This document shows, one piece after another, positions 1-9,513 of a stretch of 64,000 nucleotides of DNA; the stretch's first letter is position 1, and each line of letters begins with the position of its first letter. A program made the translations under genes and the position numbers. Source of the DNA: Rhodobacterales bacterium (GTDB lineage Bacteria; Pseudomonadota; Alphaproteobacteria; Rhodobacterales; Rhodobacteraceae); contig PDRZ01000026.1 in NCBI GenBank assembly GCA_002747035.1, forward strand, positions 1-64,000, written 5' to 3'. The notes under the pieces are model-generated. The model was given only the letters and a program-made list of their open reading frames with translations. It ran no database searches and was not told where the DNA came from.

Positions 1-1
1 C

Positions 2-61
2 TTTCGCGCTACTGAAAAAGGCAGACAGTATGTCCTCAAATTTTTCGACGACCGGATATAG
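2..61 (+). CDS. C-terminal end of an unidentified protein (partial)
   Basis: The first bases of the window read as an open frame of 19 codons ending in TAG, with the residues FRATEKGRQYVLKFFDDRI. The charged, helical tail with a TEKGR element would fit the end of a winged-helix regulator, but too little is present to name it. The gene would start upstream of the window. From 62 to 171 I see no gene. Confidence 0.35.
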   Translation, partial: FRATEKGRQYVLKFFDDRI

Positions 62-171
62 AAGCTAGGCGAGGTGGGTCACATACGTATATAAGCCCCC
101 AAAGAATGGCGCAACGTGGTGGGGGAACTGCGGGGCGGGGCCAAAAGCGCCGCGTGTCACGCGAGGCGCGG

Positions 172-726
172 TTACTTGACCGTGATCTTGCGGGATGATC
201 CGGGCGCAAGCCCGGAGAGCGACCAATCCCCGATCCGCACCCGGATCAACCGCAGGGTCGGGTGTCCCACGGCAGCGGTCATGCGGCGCACCTGTCGGTT
301 GCGCCCTTCGGTGATGGTCAATTCGATCCAGGTATCGGGAATGGCCTTGCGCACCCGGATCGGCGGATCGCGCGGCCAGAGCCAGTCGGGTTCGGGCACG
401 ATCCGTGCCCTGGCGGGCCGGGTGAGACCGTCCTTGAGCGAGACGCCGCTGCGAAGCGCGGCGAGCGTTTCGGCACCGGGGCTGCCTTCGACCTGTGCCA
501 GATAGGTTTTGGCCATCTTGTGGCGCGGGTTGGAAATGCGCGCCTGTAGCTTGCCGTTGTCGGTCAAAAGCAACAACCCCTCGCTGTCCCGATCCAGCCG
601 CCCGGCGGGATAGACCCCCGGTTCGTCGATAAAATCGGACAGGGTGGCGCGCGTTGTTTTGCTGCCCCTGTCGGTGAATTGCGACAGGACATTCATGGGT
701 TTGTTGAACAGGATCAGGCGGGGCAT
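172..726 (-). CDS. rRNA large-subunit pseudouridine synthase, RluE/RsuA family
   Basis: Converts a uridine in ribosomal RNA to pseudouridine in the cytoplasm. The 184-residue protein carries the family motif [17 protein letters not shown] (about residues 42-58), in which the Asp of GRLD (D45) is the catalytic residue, and the C-terminal [15 protein letters not shown] block. It has no N-terminal S4 RNA-binding domain, which points to the RluE-like branch rather than RsuA or RluB. The start codon is immediately followed by PRLILFNKP, the usual beginning of the catalytic domain, so the start is well placed. It lies downstream of trpE on the same strand, about 100 bases away. The exact target uridine cannot be told from the sequence. 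Confidence 0.9.
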   Translation of the reverse strand: MPRLILFNKPMNVLSQFTDRGSKTTRATLSDFIDEPGVYPAGRLDRDSEGLLLLTDNGKLQARISNPRHKMAKTYLAQVEGSPGAETLAALRSGVSLKDGLTRPARARIVPEPDWLWPRDPPIRVRKAIPDTWIELTITEGRNRQVRRMTAAVGHPTLRLIRVRIGDWSLSGLAPGSSRKITVK

Positions 727-828
727 GGTGTGACAGGGCCGGGCGCGAGAGGTCGCCCCCCCGCGTTTCCCGGCATATTCGGGGGCGAAACAAGGGGCGG
801 GGACGCGTTGCCCTGCCCAGGGTTCAGA

Positions 829-2340
829 TCAGGAATTGCCATTGCCGGTAAAGCGCGCGGCGTCGGCGGCAGCGCGGCGGATGGCGTTGGATTTATGGAC
901 GGTTTCCATATACTCAGCCTCGGGGTCGCTGTCATAGACCACGCCTCCACCGGCCTGAATATAGAGGGTTTCATCCTTGACCACCGCCGTGCGCAGGGCA
1001 ATGCACATGTCCATATCGCCATTGGCCGCGAAATAGCCGCAGCCGCCGCCATATATGCCGCGTTTTTCCGGCTCAAGCTCGTCAATGATTTCCATCGCCC
1101 GCACCTTGGGCGCGCCGGACACCGTGCCCGCAGGCATGCCCGACAGAAAAGCGCCCAGCGCGTCCTGATCCGGGGCCAGTTCGCCCACCACGTTGGACAC
1201 GATGTGCATGACGTGGGAATAGCGTTCGATGATGAATTGTTCCGTCGGGCGGACGGTGCCGATTTTTGACACTTTGCCGGTGTCGTTGCGCCCCAGATCA
1301 AGCAGCATCAGGTGTTCGGCCATTTCCTTGGGGTCATTCAGCAAATCCTGTTCCAGCGCCTTGTCTTCTTCTGCTGTTGCGCCGCGGGGGCGGGTGCCGG
1401 CGATGGGGCGGATGGTGACTTCGTCGCCGAACACGCGCACAAGGATTTCCGGGCTGGCCCCGACCACCTGAAACCCGCCGAAGTTGAAATAGAACATGAA
1501 GGGCGACGGGTTGGTGCGGCGCAGCGACCGATAGAGCGCAAAGGGCGGCTGGTGAAAAGGCTGCGCCCAGCGTTGGCTTGGCACCACCTGAAAGATATCT
1601 CCGGCGCGGATATAGTCCTTGGCCTTTTCCACGGCCTGTTTATACCCGTCGCGGGTAAAGTTCGACGTCGGCGGCGCGTCTTCATGGGCGTTGCCCAGAT
1701 CGCGGCTGGCCCGGGGCAGGGCACGTTCAAGGTCGCGCACGGCGTCCATGACGCGTTCGGCGGCCTGTGCATAGGCGGCGCGCGCCGATTGGCCATCGCT
1801 GACCCATGCGGGGGAAACCACCGTTACCTCGCCCTTGACCCCGTCGAGCACGGCCACCACCGTGGGGCGCAGCAACATGGCGTCCGGCACGCCCAGGGGA
1901 TCAGGATTCACATCCGGCAAATCTTCGACCAGCCGGATCATGTCATACCCGAGATAGCCAAACAGCCCGGCCGAGGCGGCGGGCATATCGTCGGGGGTGT
2001 TGATCCGGCTTTCGGCAATCAACGCGCGCAGGTTGGCGAGGGGATCGCCGGGCTGGTCCTCGAAGGCGTCGCCATCAAACCGGGCGTGGCGGTTGATCCG
2101 CGAGGTGGTGCCGTGACATTGCCAGATCAGATCCGGTTTCATGCCGATCATCGAATAGCGACCGCGCACTTCGCCGCCGGTGACGGATTCGAGCATGAAC
2201 GCATCTTTGGCCGCGCCGGTCAGTTTGAGCATCAGCGACACGGGCGTATCGAGATCGGCGGCCAGCCGGGCATAGACGATCTGGTTTTCACCGGCCTCAT
2301 AGGCGCGGGCGAAGTCGTCAAAGGAAGGGATCAGGTCCAT
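829..2340 (-). CDS. trpE: anthranilate synthase component I
   Basis: Forms anthranilate from chorismate, using ammonia delivered by the TrpG subunit; this is the first step of tryptophan synthesis. The 503-residue length is normal. The chorismate-binding domain is clear in the second half: PIAGTRPRGATAEEDKALE, LLDLGRNDTGKVSKIGTV, ERYSHVMHIVSNV and GTVSGAPKVRAMEIIDELE are all family blocks. The N-terminal half holds the regulatory region. It starts 9 bases after the stop of the PpiD-like gene, so the two are probably co-transcribed. trpG/trpD are not adjacent on the downstream side, where a pseudouridine synthase gene follows. Confidence 0.95.
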   Translation of the reverse strand: MDLIPSFDDFARAYEAGENQIVYARLAADLDTPVSLMLKLTGAAKDAFMLESVTGGEVRGRYSMIGMKPDLIWQCHGTTSRINRHARFDGDAFEDQPGDPLANLRALIAESRINTPDDMPAASAGLFGYLGYDMIRLVEDLPDVNPDPLGVPDAMLLRPTVVAVLDGVKGEVTVVSPAWVSDGQSARAAYAQAAERVMDAVRDLERALPRASRDLGNAHEDAPPTSNFTRDGYKQAVEKAKDYIRAGDIFQVVPSQRWAQPFHQPPFALYRSLRRTNPSPFMFYFNFGGFQVVGASPEILVRVFGDEVTIRPIAGTRPRGATAEEDKALEQDLLNDPKEMAEHLMLLDLGRNDTGKVSKIGTVRPTEQFIIERYSHVMHIVSNVVGELAPDQDALGAFLSGMPAGTVSGAPKVRAMEIIDELEPEKRGIYGGGCGYFAANGDMDMCIALRTAVVKDETLYIQAGGGVVYDSDPEAEYMETVHKSNAIRRAAADAARFTGNGNS

Positions 2341-2349
2341 GGTCCGGCC

Positions 2350-4194
2350 TTATTGAAACTGTGCGTTCACGGCGTTGATCGCGGCCTGATCCAACGCAAT
2401 GCCCGAGCGTTTCTGCACATCGGTGATGAAATATTGCAGAAGGTCCTGGGCCTGATCCGAGGTGGCTTGATCCATCAGCTGTTCTCGCGCGGCAGCCATT
2501 TCGGGGTCGGCAAGGTCAACCGGGGTGATGGCGTCCAGACGGACCAGAATTGCCCCTTCGGGTGTCTGGATCGCCTTGGCCGTGCCGGGGTCCATCGCGA
2601 AGATGGAGGTCAGCAAATCACGCGGCGCGGTGGCCACAAAGGCGGTGCGGGGCAGGTCGGTTTCCATCTGGGCGGTCAGCCCCAGCGCGGCAATATCGGC
2701 CCCGGGCACCATTTGCGGCAGCAGGGTTTCGGCCTGTGCCATCAACGCTTTGGCGGTTTCGGCGGTGGTCCAGGCCGCGGCCACCTGATCGCGAATGTCG
2801 GCCAGCGGTTGCAGGCGGGGTTCCTGCACCTCGTCCAGCCGCAGGGCCGCAATGCCCCCGTCATCCAACCGGATCACCGCCGGGAAGTCATCCTGCGTCA
2901 CCTTGGCCGCTTCGTCGCGGAAGGCGGCATAGTCCGTGGCCCCATCGCTGCTTTCCGCGGTCAGGCCCGTGGTCGCGAGCACCATGTCGGTTTCCTCGGC
3001 CACTTCTTCCAGGGTGGCTCCACCGGCCAGCAGATCGTCAATATGGCTGCTTTCGCCTTCGATCACGCGGCGGGCGCGATCTAGAGCCAGATCGGCATGG
3101 AGGGCATCGCGCGCCTCTTCAAAGCTTTGCGAGCGGGCGGTGAGAATGGCGTTGACCCGGAACAGGGCCGGACCCAGATCGGTGTTGAAGGGGCCAACCA
3201 CGTCGCCGCTTTCGGCGCTGAAGGTGGCCGGGCCTGCTTCGCCCAGATCGGATTGCAACACGTCGCCCATATCCACATCGCCCAGTTCAAGGCCACGGCT
3301 GGCGACCACGTCTTCGAAGCTCTGCTCGCCCGCCTCAATCGCGATTTTGGCGGTTTCGGCGGCGGCCTCATCGGCAAAGCCGAGCCGCTCGACAAGGCGG
3401 CGTTCGGGTTGGTTGAACTCTTCCTTGCGGGCCTCGTATTCGGCGCGCAGGTCGGCCTCGTCCACGGTGACGGTGTCCAGGATCATGTCCGGGGTCAGCC
3501 ACACATAGGTGAGCTGTCGGGTTTCGGGCAGGGTGAACTGTGCCGCGTTTTCCTTGTGAAACGCCTCAAGCGCCGCATCATCCGGGGCGGGTACAGGCGT
3601 GGTCAGGTCATCGGCCCCCAGCGCGGCCCAGGTAAAGCTGCGGGTTTCGCCGAAATAGCCCAGCAGCGTATCGGCATAAACGGGCGAGGCGGGGGTGCCG
3701 CCCACGATCGACGCCTGTAGCAGGCCACGCGCGGTTTCGGCACGGATGGAGCGTTCGAATTCCGCCTCAGACTGGTTCTGACGATCCAGATAGAAGCGAT
3801 AGGCCTCGCGGTCAAAGCTTCCGTCCAGCCCCTTGAACGCATCAATCCCCATCAGGGTGTCGCGCAGGTTTGCATCGCCCACGGAAATCCCCAGCCGGGC
3901 GGTTTCATCTTCAAGCGCCTTGGTCGACACCAGTTGAGCCAGCGCCATCTGGTCAATCCCGGCGGCCTTGGCGTCGGCAAAGCTGATCTGTCCGCCGGTC
4001 TGGGCCTCAAGCGCGGAGATGTTGTTCTGCACCGCGCGGAAATAGTCGTCCACGCTGATATCCTGTTCTCCGACCGCGCCCACGCTGCGTAAGGAGCCGC
4101 CAAGGTTGGTGACGCCAAAGCCGCCAAGACCAAGGATCAACAGGGCCATGAGGATCCAGACCAGTGTTTTCGAAGTGCTGCTGCCGCGTGCCAT
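2350..4194 (-). CDS. PpiD-like periplasmic folding chaperone (peptidyl-prolyl isomerase family)
   Basis: Membrane-anchored periplasmic chaperone related to PpiD/SurA that helps newly exported proteins fold. Residues 12-30 (VWILMALLILGLGGFG) form one N-terminal transmembrane anchor. A SurA_N-like helical region follows, up to about residue 170 (ISVDDYFRAVQNN, DREAYRFYLDRQNQSEAEF), and a parvulin-like region with weak conservation lies near 240-370. I chose the ATG at 4194, giving MARGSSTSKT and 614 residues, because an AGGGGG ribosome site precedes it; a 38-residue longer frame reads into low-complexity upstream DNA. Its stop lies 9 bases before the trpE start. Isomerase activity is uncertain, since E. 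coli PpiD itself is mainly a chaperone. Confidence 0.88.
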   Translation of the reverse strand: MARGSSTSKTLVWILMALLILGLGGFGVTNLGGSLRSVGAVGEQDISVDDYFRAVQNNISALEAQTGGQISFADAKAAGIDQMALAQLVSTKALEDETARLGISVGDANLRDTLMGIDAFKGLDGSFDREAYRFYLDRQNQSEAEFERSIRAETARGLLQASIVGGTPASPVYADTLLGYFGETRSFTWAALGADDLTTPVPAPDDAALEAFHKENAAQFTLPETRQLTYVWLTPDMILDTVTVDEADLRAEYEARKEEFNQPERRLVERLGFADEAAAETAKIAIEAGEQSFEDVVASRGLELGDVDMGDVLQSDLGEAGPATFSAESGDVVGPFNTDLGPALFRVNAILTARSQSFEEARDALHADLALDRARRVIEGESSHIDDLLAGGATLEEVAEETDMVLATTGLTAESSDGATDYAAFRDEAAKVTQDDFPAVIRLDDGGIAALRLDEVQEPRLQPLADIRDQVAAAWTTAETAKALMAQAETLLPQMVPGADIAALGLTAQMETDLPRTAFVATAPRDLLTSIFAMDPGTAKAIQTPEGAILVRLDAITPVDLADPEMAAAREQLMDQATSDQAQDLLQYFITDVQKRSGIALDQAAINAVNAQFQ

Positions 4195-4407
4195 GAGGCC
4201 CCCTGTTGGTATTCCGGGTATATGGTTTGGGCGAATGTCTATGCGGTTGCTGCGGCAGGGGCAAGGGGCGTTGCGGGGGCGTGGCCCACGGCAGGTTTTG
4301 CAGAACACCGGCCGGAAAGCCGGAAACGGGTCGTCGGGGGCGCGCAGGAGAATTCCACGGGTCTGTTTGACGCGCCGACCCTCTGAATGTGCGTCAGGGG
4401 CAGGGGG

Positions 4408-5586
4408 TCAGAGTGTGACGGCGGCCAGGCGGGTGAAAAGTTCGGCAATTCCCGCGCGGTCCACATTGGCGAATGCAATGCGCAGCTGGCGTTTGCCCGC
4501 GGGGTCCGAGGCGGGCATGAACATGGTGCCGGGCAAAAGCAGCACGCCTGCCGCCTGCACCAGACGCGGGGCCAGTTCATCGGAGCCCGGATCAAAGGGA
4601 TGTTCCACATAGGCGAAGTAGGCACCAACCCCAAGCAGTCGCCAGCCCTTGTCTGCCAGTTGCCCGAACTCTTGGGAAATCGCGGCGCGACGATCCAGGA
4701 TTTCGGCGCGTTCCCCCGCCAGCCAGTCGTCAAGGTTCTGCATCCCCCACAGCGCGCCGTGCTGGCCGATCTGGTTGGGGCAGATTGTCACCGTGTCGAG
4801 GAATTTCTCAACCTCGGAAAGCGTTTGCGCCGAGGCGGTGAGCGCCCCCACGCGGTGCCCGGTCAGCCGGTAGGACTTGGAAAAGCTGTAAAGCTGGATC
4901 AGGGTGTCGGCCCAGTCGGGATCGGTAAAGAGGTCATGGGGCGCGCCGGCCTGGGCGTGAAAATCGCGATAGGTTTCGTCGAGGATCAGCTTGATCCCGC
5001 TGTCCCGCGCAAGGTCAAAGAAGGCCCGGATCAGAGCGGCGGGGTATTCCACGCCGCCCGGATTGTTCGGGGTGACAAGCACGATGGCGCGGGTGCGGTC
5101 GGTGATCAGCGCGCGCGCCGCTTCGGGATCGGGCAGCAGGTCAGGCCCGGTGGCCAGCGGGGTGGCGGTAACCCCCACCATATCCAGCCACATCTTGTGA
5201 TTGAAATACCATGGCGTGGGCAGGATCACCGCGTCGCCTTCGCCGGTCAGGGTTTCAATGGCGGCACAGAAGGCCTGATTGCAGCCCGAGGTGATGGCCA
5301 CGTTTTGCGCACCGATTTCGCCGCCGTAAGAGGCGCGCCACCGCGCCGCCACCTGTTCCCGCAGGGCAGGCAGGCCCAGAACGGGGCCATAAAGGTGGGA
5401 TTCGGGTTGGTTGAGCAGGGTGTCGGCCATGGCCCGGCGCATCGCTTGCGGGGGCGGGTCCACCGGCGCGGCCTGGCTGACATTCAACAGCGGGCGGTCG
5501 GGAGGAAAGGTGACGCCTTCGATCCAGCGCCGCGCCTCCATCACCGGGGGCGGGTTGGTTGCAGAGGTGCGGGTGTCAATAGCCAT
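4408..5586 (-). CDS. class I/II pyridoxal-phosphate aminotransferase
   Basis: PLP-dependent transaminase of fold type I, 392 residues. Visible family elements are SGCNQAF near 100-106 (phosphate-binding region), VTPNNPGG at 171-178, LDETY at 202-206 (Asp that contacts the PLP ring nitrogen) and YSFSKSYRLTGHRVG at 233-247, with K237 as the Schiff-base lysine. The substrate cannot be decided from sequence; roseobacter relatives are usually annotated simply as aminotransferase. The gene stands alone on the minus strand, with about 210 bases to the PpiD-like start and about 130 bases to gpt. The 4195-4407 gap holds a small CCGGC/GCCGG hairpin near 4308 but no gene. Confidence 0.88.
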   Translation of the reverse strand: MAIDTRTSATNPPPVMEARRWIEGVTFPPDRPLLNVSQAAPVDPPPQAMRRAMADTLLNQPESHLYGPVLGLPALREQVAARWRASYGGEIGAQNVAITSGCNQAFCAAIETLTGEGDAVILPTPWYFNHKMWLDMVGVTATPLATGPDLLPDPEAARALITDRTRAIVLVTPNNPGGVEYPAALIRAFFDLARDSGIKLILDETYRDFHAQAGAPHDLFTDPDWADTLIQLYSFSKSYRLTGHRVGALTASAQTLSEVEKFLDTVTICPNQIGQHGALWGMQNLDDWLAGERAEILDRRAAISQEFGQLADKGWRLLGVGAYFAYVEHPFDPGSDELAPRLVQAAGVLLLPGTMFMPASDPAGKRQLRIAFANVDRAGIAELFTRLAAVTL

Positions 5587-5720
5587 GATGGAATCCTGTG
5601 GTTGGGGCGGGAGCCTCTGGCGCGGAAATCATGGTCAGATGCTTCGGATGATTCAGATGGTCACGGGGGCGCTGTTTCCTCTGACCACAAATATTCCATG
5701 CGGGCGTCTGGTGATGTCGA

Positions 5721-6227
5721 TCAGTCCTTGCCGCGATAGGGTTCGACATATTGCAGCGCCATATCCCAGGGGAAGAAGATCCACGTATCCTGGCTGACTT
5801 CGGTGATGAAGGTATCAACCATGGGCCGACCTTTGGGTTTGGCATAGACGGTGGCGAAATGCGCCTTTGGATACATGGTGCGGACCAGTTCGAGGGTTTT
5901 GCCGGAATCCACCAGATCATCGAGCACGAGGATGCCGGTGCCATCGCCCATCAGGTCCGCATCCGGGGCCTTGAGCACCTGGGCCTTGCCCTGATCCTGA
6001 TGGTGATAGGATTGCACGCTGATCGTATCGACGGTGCGCACATCAAGTTCCCGCGCCACGATCATGGCCGGGGCCATGCCGCCGCGGGTGATGGCGACGA
6101 TGGCCTTCCACGCCCCGTCCTTGGGGCCCTGACCATCCAGTCGCCAGGCCAGGGCGCGGCTGTCGCGGTGGATTTGATCCCAGCTGATGTGAAAGCCCTT
6201 TTCGTGGGGCAGGCGCGTATCGCTCAT
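5721..6227 (-). CDS. gpt: xanthine phosphoribosyltransferase
   Basis: Purine-salvage enzyme that joins xanthine or guanine to PRPP to form the nucleotide. The 168-residue protein has the PRPP-binding motif [13 protein letters not shown] (about residues 98-110), the [10 protein letters not shown] loop near 45-54, and the tail [18 protein letters not shown] characteristic of bacterial Gpt. The start is preceded by an AAGGGA ribosome site. The LysE-type gene ends 15 bases upstream, so the two are probably co-transcribed. Confidence 0.93.
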   Translation of the reverse strand: MSDTRLPHEKGFHISWDQIHRDSRALAWRLDGQGPKDGAWKAIVAITRGGMAPAMIVARELDVRTVDTISVQSYHHQDQGKAQVLKAPDADLMGDGTGILVLDDLVDSGKTLELVRTMYPKAHFATVYAKPKGRPMVDTFITEVSQDTWIFFPWDMALQYVEPYRGKD

Positions 6228-6242
6228 GGCGGGGTCCCTTTA

Positions 6243-6851
6243 TCATCGTTCAAGCAGCAACCGCAGCCCCAGCGCGCCCAGAACGGCGGCGGCGACACGG
6301 TCAAACAGAGGTTTGAGCGCCAGATAGCCATCTCGGGCCGGGGGAGTCGAGAGGGCAAGGGCAAAAAGCGTATAAGCGGCCAGCTCTACGGCAAGGTGAT
6401 TGGCGACGATCAGCGCCTTTTCGGTCAGTGTCAGATCGGCGGGAAAGATCACCACCAGCACCGAGGCGGCGAAGATCACCGATTTCGGGTTGGCAAGGTT
6501 GACCTTGACACCCGTGAGGACGGCGTGTCGGTGTGGCAGGTCGTTCCGGGCCGGACAAAGCGGCGAGGCCGCGTTGCGCCACATGCCGATCGCGATCCAG
6601 ATCAGATAGACCGCCCCGGCCAGCTTCAGCACCAGATAGGCCCATGGAAAAACCGAGAACAGCCCATCAAGCCCCAGCATGGCAAGCAGGGTCCAGCCCG
6701 CAGCCATGGTGCCAAGACCCAGCCCCGTAGCGATCCCCTGGCCCCGCCCCCCGGTCAGGGTGGCGCGCAGGGTCATCAACATGGCCGGGCCGGGGCTGGC
6801 CAGCGCGGCGAACAGGGTCAGATTGAATGCGATCAGGTGGGTGAGGGTCAT
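6243..6851 (-). CDS. LysE/RhtB-family amino-acid exporter
   Basis: Inner-membrane exporter of the LysE/RhtB family, which moves amino acids such as lysine, threonine or homoserine lactones out of the cell. The protein is 202 residues with about six hydrophobic helices. The N-terminal LASPGPAMLMTLRATLTGGRGQG block (residues 17-39) is the family signature region, and NLANPKSVIFAASV near 137-150 is also typical. Substrate is unknown. It sits just upstream of gpt with a 15-base gap. Confidence 0.88.
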   Translation of the reverse strand: MTLTHLIAFNLTLFAALASPGPAMLMTLRATLTGGRGQGIATGLGLGTMAAGWTLLAMLGLDGLFSVFPWAYLVLKLAGAVYLIWIAIGMWRNAASPLCPARNDLPHRHAVLTGVKVNLANPKSVIFAASVLVVIFPADLTLTEKALIVANHLAVELAAYTLFALALSTPPARDGYLALKPLFDRVAAAVLGALGLRLLLER

Positions 6852-7253
6852 TCTGCCATGTCTCCGGTGTCGGATATGGGTCCTGGATCAGGCGTCGCGT
6901 TCCGGCACCGCAGGATCACGCCGCCGGGCACGCGCGTTTTCCGGCCGGGAGGGAGCCGGGGAGGGTGCCTGAACGATTTGAGCGCAGCGCCCGGCGTCTT
7001 ACAAGCCATGCGTCGCTCATGGCCACAGGTTTCGCTCGGGTTTCGGCAGATGTGGTGATTTTTCAGGCACCAGGCCGTGGCAGGGGTCACGGGGGGCGGG
7101 GAATGCGACGGGGGGGCTTTGGGGGGGACAGGGGGGCTTTGCCCCTCCTGCCATGCCCAAACGGGGGGAGGGGTATCTTTGATGCCCTGACCCCGGGCGG
7201 GAGCGCCCTGGCACCCAAAAGCGCGGGGAGCACCTGGTTATTCCCCTGCCGCG
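6852..7253. other. intergenic region without a recognisable gene, G-rich
   Basis: About 400 bases between the fabI stop and the LysE-type start, both on the minus strand. I see no credible ORF. Long G-runs occur around 7091-7135, and an imperfect hairpin (GGGGGGC, then TTT, then GCCCC; about 7133-7152) lies next to them. Read on the minus strand this could help end fabI transcription, but no T-tract follows, so I do not call it a terminator. Confidence 0.5.
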
Positions 7254-8075
7254 TTATCCCTTGCGGCCGGTCACGGCGTCGATGTCCGGGGCGTCCACGG
7301 CCTTCATGCCGACCACGTGATACCCCGCATCCACATGCAGGTTTTCCCCGGTTACGCCGCTGCCCAGATCGGACAGGAGATAAAGCGCGGAGTTGCCCAC
7401 ATCCTCGATTGTCACATTGCGACGCAGGGGCGAGTTCAGTTCGTTCCACTTCAGGATATAGCGGAAATCCCCAATGCCGCTTGCCGCCAGCGTCTTGATC
7501 GGCCCGGCGGAAATGGCGTTGACCCGAATACCATCCTTGCCCAGATCTTCGGCCAGGTATTTCACCGAGGCTTCCAGCGCGGCCTTGGCCACACCCATCA
7601 CGTTGTAATGGGGCATGACCTGTTCAGCACCATAATAGGTGAGGGTCAGCATAGAACCACCTTCGGTCATCAGCTTTTCGGCCCGCTGGGCCACTGCGGT
7701 AAAGGAATAGACCGAGATGTCCATGGTCATCAGGAAGTTGTCCTTGGACGTATCCACATAGCGTCCACGCAATTCGGTCTTGTCCGAAAACCCGATGGCG
7801 TGTACCAGGAAATCAATCCTGCCCCATTTCGCCTCGATCTCGGCAAAAGCGGCATCTACCGATGCCGGGTCGGACACATCGCAGTCAATCAACGTGTCAA
7901 CGCCAAGCTGATCGGCAAGGGGAGCCACCCGTTTGCGGAACGCGTCGCCCATATAGGTGAAGACCATTTCGGCCCCGGCATCGGCACAGGCCCTGGCAAT
8001 ACCCCAGGCGATGGATTTGTCATTGGCGACACCCATGATGACACCGCGTTTTCCTGCCATGAGATTGTTGGACAT
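7254..8075 (-). CDS. fabI: enoyl-ACP reductase (NADH), FabI
   Basis: Reduces trans-2-enoyl-ACP in the last step of each fatty-acid elongation cycle; cytoplasmic short-chain dehydrogenase family. The 273-residue protein has the modified nucleotide-binding segment GVANDKSIAWGIA (residues 15-27), HAIGFSDK (about 92-99), and the catalytic Tyr/Lys pair in YYGAEQVMPHYNVMGVAKAALE, which is the Y-x6-K pattern that separates FabI from ordinary SDRs. The C-terminal SGIGDFRYILKW and GVTGENLHVDAGYHV blocks are also typical. It is divergent from pdxH, with about 160 bases between the starts that must hold both promoters. Confidence 0.96.
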   Translation of the reverse strand: MSNNLMAGKRGVIMGVANDKSIAWGIARACADAGAEMVFTYMGDAFRKRVAPLADQLGVDTLIDCDVSDPASVDAAFAEIEAKWGRIDFLVHAIGFSDKTELRGRYVDTSKDNFLMTMDISVYSFTAVAQRAEKLMTEGGSMLTLTYYGAEQVMPHYNVMGVAKAALEASVKYLAEDLGKDGIRVNAISAGPIKTLAASGIGDFRYILKWNELNSPLRRNVTIEDVGNSALYLLSDLGSGVTGENLHVDAGYHVVGMKAVDAPDIDAVTGRKG

Positions 8076-8238
8076 GCGCCTCTCCTGTTCGGGTCTTTAT
8101 ATTCTGTCTGCAAATCCGGTCTGCATTTATGACAGCGTTAACGTATTTGATTTCCTTAAGCGATTGGCTAGGGTGCATCAAGGGTGAGGTTGCCCAACGG
8201 CATTCCGTCGGCGGGCTGGAAATATGGAGCGTATCGCC

Positions 8239-8844
8239 ATGAGCGACCGAAGTGGCATTTTCGCCGGTGACGACCCGTTTGAAATCGCCCGCATCTGGCT
8301 GAGCGCGGCGGAAGCGAGCGAAGTGAACGACCCCAATGCCATTGCCCTGTCCACGGTCGACGCGGACGGGTTGCCGAATGTGCGCATGGTTCTTCTCAAG
8401 GACATCGAAGATGATGGGTTCGTGTTCTACACCAATTACGAAAGCGCCAAGGCACAGGAATTGGACGGCGCCGGCAAGGCGGCTTTCGTGCTTCACTGGA
8501 AATCCTTGCGCCGTCAGATCCGGGTGCGGGGGACCATCACCCGCGAAGAGGGAGAGAAGGCAGACGCGTATTATGCCTCGCGTTCTCTCAAAAGCAGGCT
8601 TGGGGCTTGGGCTTCGCGCCAGTCCCAGCCGTTATCCTCGCGCGCGGCGCTGATGGCAGAGGTTGCAAAGGTCACCGCGCAGAAGGGACCTAACCCCGCC
8701 CGTCCTCCTTTTTGGGGCGGGTATCGGATTTCGCCTTTAGAGATTGAGTTTTGGGCGGATGGCGCATTCCGGTTGCATGATCGCTATCGTTGGCGGCGCG
8801 CTGGAGAGGGCGAAACCTGGGAGGTTCAGCGCCTGAATCCCTGA
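8239..8844 (+). CDS. pdxH: pyridoxine/pyridoxamine 5'-phosphate oxidase
   Basis: FMN-dependent oxidase that makes pyridoxal 5'-phosphate, the last step of vitamin B6 synthesis and salvage. The protein has the PdxH blocks [39 protein letters not shown] and [14 protein letters not shown], and ends with the dimer-forming C-terminal domain [15 protein letters not shown] plus the terminal RLNP. I place the start at the ATG of [10 protein letters not shown] (201 residues), because GGAG at 8225-8228 stands at ribosome-site distance; an ATG at 8224 would add five residues. It is divergent from fabI. Confidence 0.94.
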   Translation: MSDRSGIFAGDDPFEIARIWLSAAEASEVNDPNAIALSTVDADGLPNVRMVLLKDIEDDGFVFYTNYESAKAQELDGAGKAAFVLHWKSLRRQIRVRGTITREEGEKADAYYASRSLKSRLGAWASRQSQPLSSRAALMAEVAKVTAQKGPNPARPPFWGGYRISPLEIEFWADGAFRLHDRYRWRRAGEGETWEVQRLNP

Positions 8845-8939
8845 CACTCACGTAACGTGAATTTTAAATGGTTGAATAAAATGCAATTTTTCTCCTTGCA
8901 ACTGGCGTGATGTTTGCGCATCACAGTGGGTGTCTGGGG

Positions 8940-9500
8940 ATGAGAATTAACGGAAAGCAGGACTTGAAACAGGATGCGACGAACGCTCGTAAAGTGAACG
9001 GACAGGTTAAGTGGTTTGATCCCGTGAAGGGATTTGGTTTCGTTGTCGCCGATGAAGGCGGCCCCGACATTTTGCTCCATGCCAATGTGTTGCGCAACTT
9101 CGGGCAAAGCTCGATTGCAGATGCGGCACGTATTGAAATTCTTGTGCAGGAAACCGATCGCGGGATTCAGGCGGTTGAGGTGCTGAGCATCGCTCCGCCC
9201 GAGGGCGCAGAGGAAACAACCCTCGCGGATTTCGAGGATATTGACCCCGAACTCATCCGCAATGCGCCTCTGGAACCTGCCCGGGTGAAGTGGTTTGACA
9301 AGGGCAAGGGCTTTGGCTTTGCCAATGTGTTTGGCCGCGAAGAGGATGTCTTTGTGCATATCGAGGTCCTGCGCCGGTCCGGGCTGGCCGACCTTCAACC
9401 GGGTGAGGCGCTGGCCTTGCGGGTCATTGACGGCAAGCGCGGCCGTATGGCGACCGAGGTTTGTGCCTGGGAAGCGGCGTTAAAGCCCCGCGACGAGTGA
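8940..9500 (+). CDS. two-domain cold-shock protein
   Basis: Nucleic-acid binding protein made of two cold-shock (OB-fold) domains joined by an acidic linker. The first domain has the RNP-type motif VKWFDPVKGFGFVV and then DILLHANVL. The second, about 95 residues later, has VKWFDKGKGFGFAN followed by DVFVHIEVLRRSG. Single-domain Csp proteins are about 70 residues; this double form (186 residues here) is usual in alphaproteobacteria. The start is uncertain: GTG at 8907 and ATG at 8910 are in frame and would add 10-11 residues. The 8845-8939 leader is AT-rich and holds a small TCACGT/ACGTGA palindrome at 8848-8860. The DUF192 gene follows after about 13 bases, so they are likely one transcript. 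Confidence 0.9.
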   Translation: MRINGKQDLKQDATNARKVNGQVKWFDPVKGFGFVVADEGGPDILLHANVLRNFGQSSIADAARIEILVQETDRGIQAVEVLSIAPPEGAEETTLADFEDIDPELIRNAPLEPARVKWFDKGKGFGFANVFGREEDVFVHIEVLRRSGLADLQPGEALALRVIDGKRGRMATEVCAWEAALKPRDE

Positions 9501-9513
9501 TCGGGACGGTGTG

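Noticed and set aside
1312-3084. 590-codon plus-strand frame opposite trpE and the PpiD-like gene
   Set aside because: It spans two real genes on the other strand and has the composition typical of an antisense frame.
7091-7155. G-run region as a regulatory G-quadruplex
   Set aside because: Several G-runs could fold, but no position relative to a promoter or gene start supports a role.
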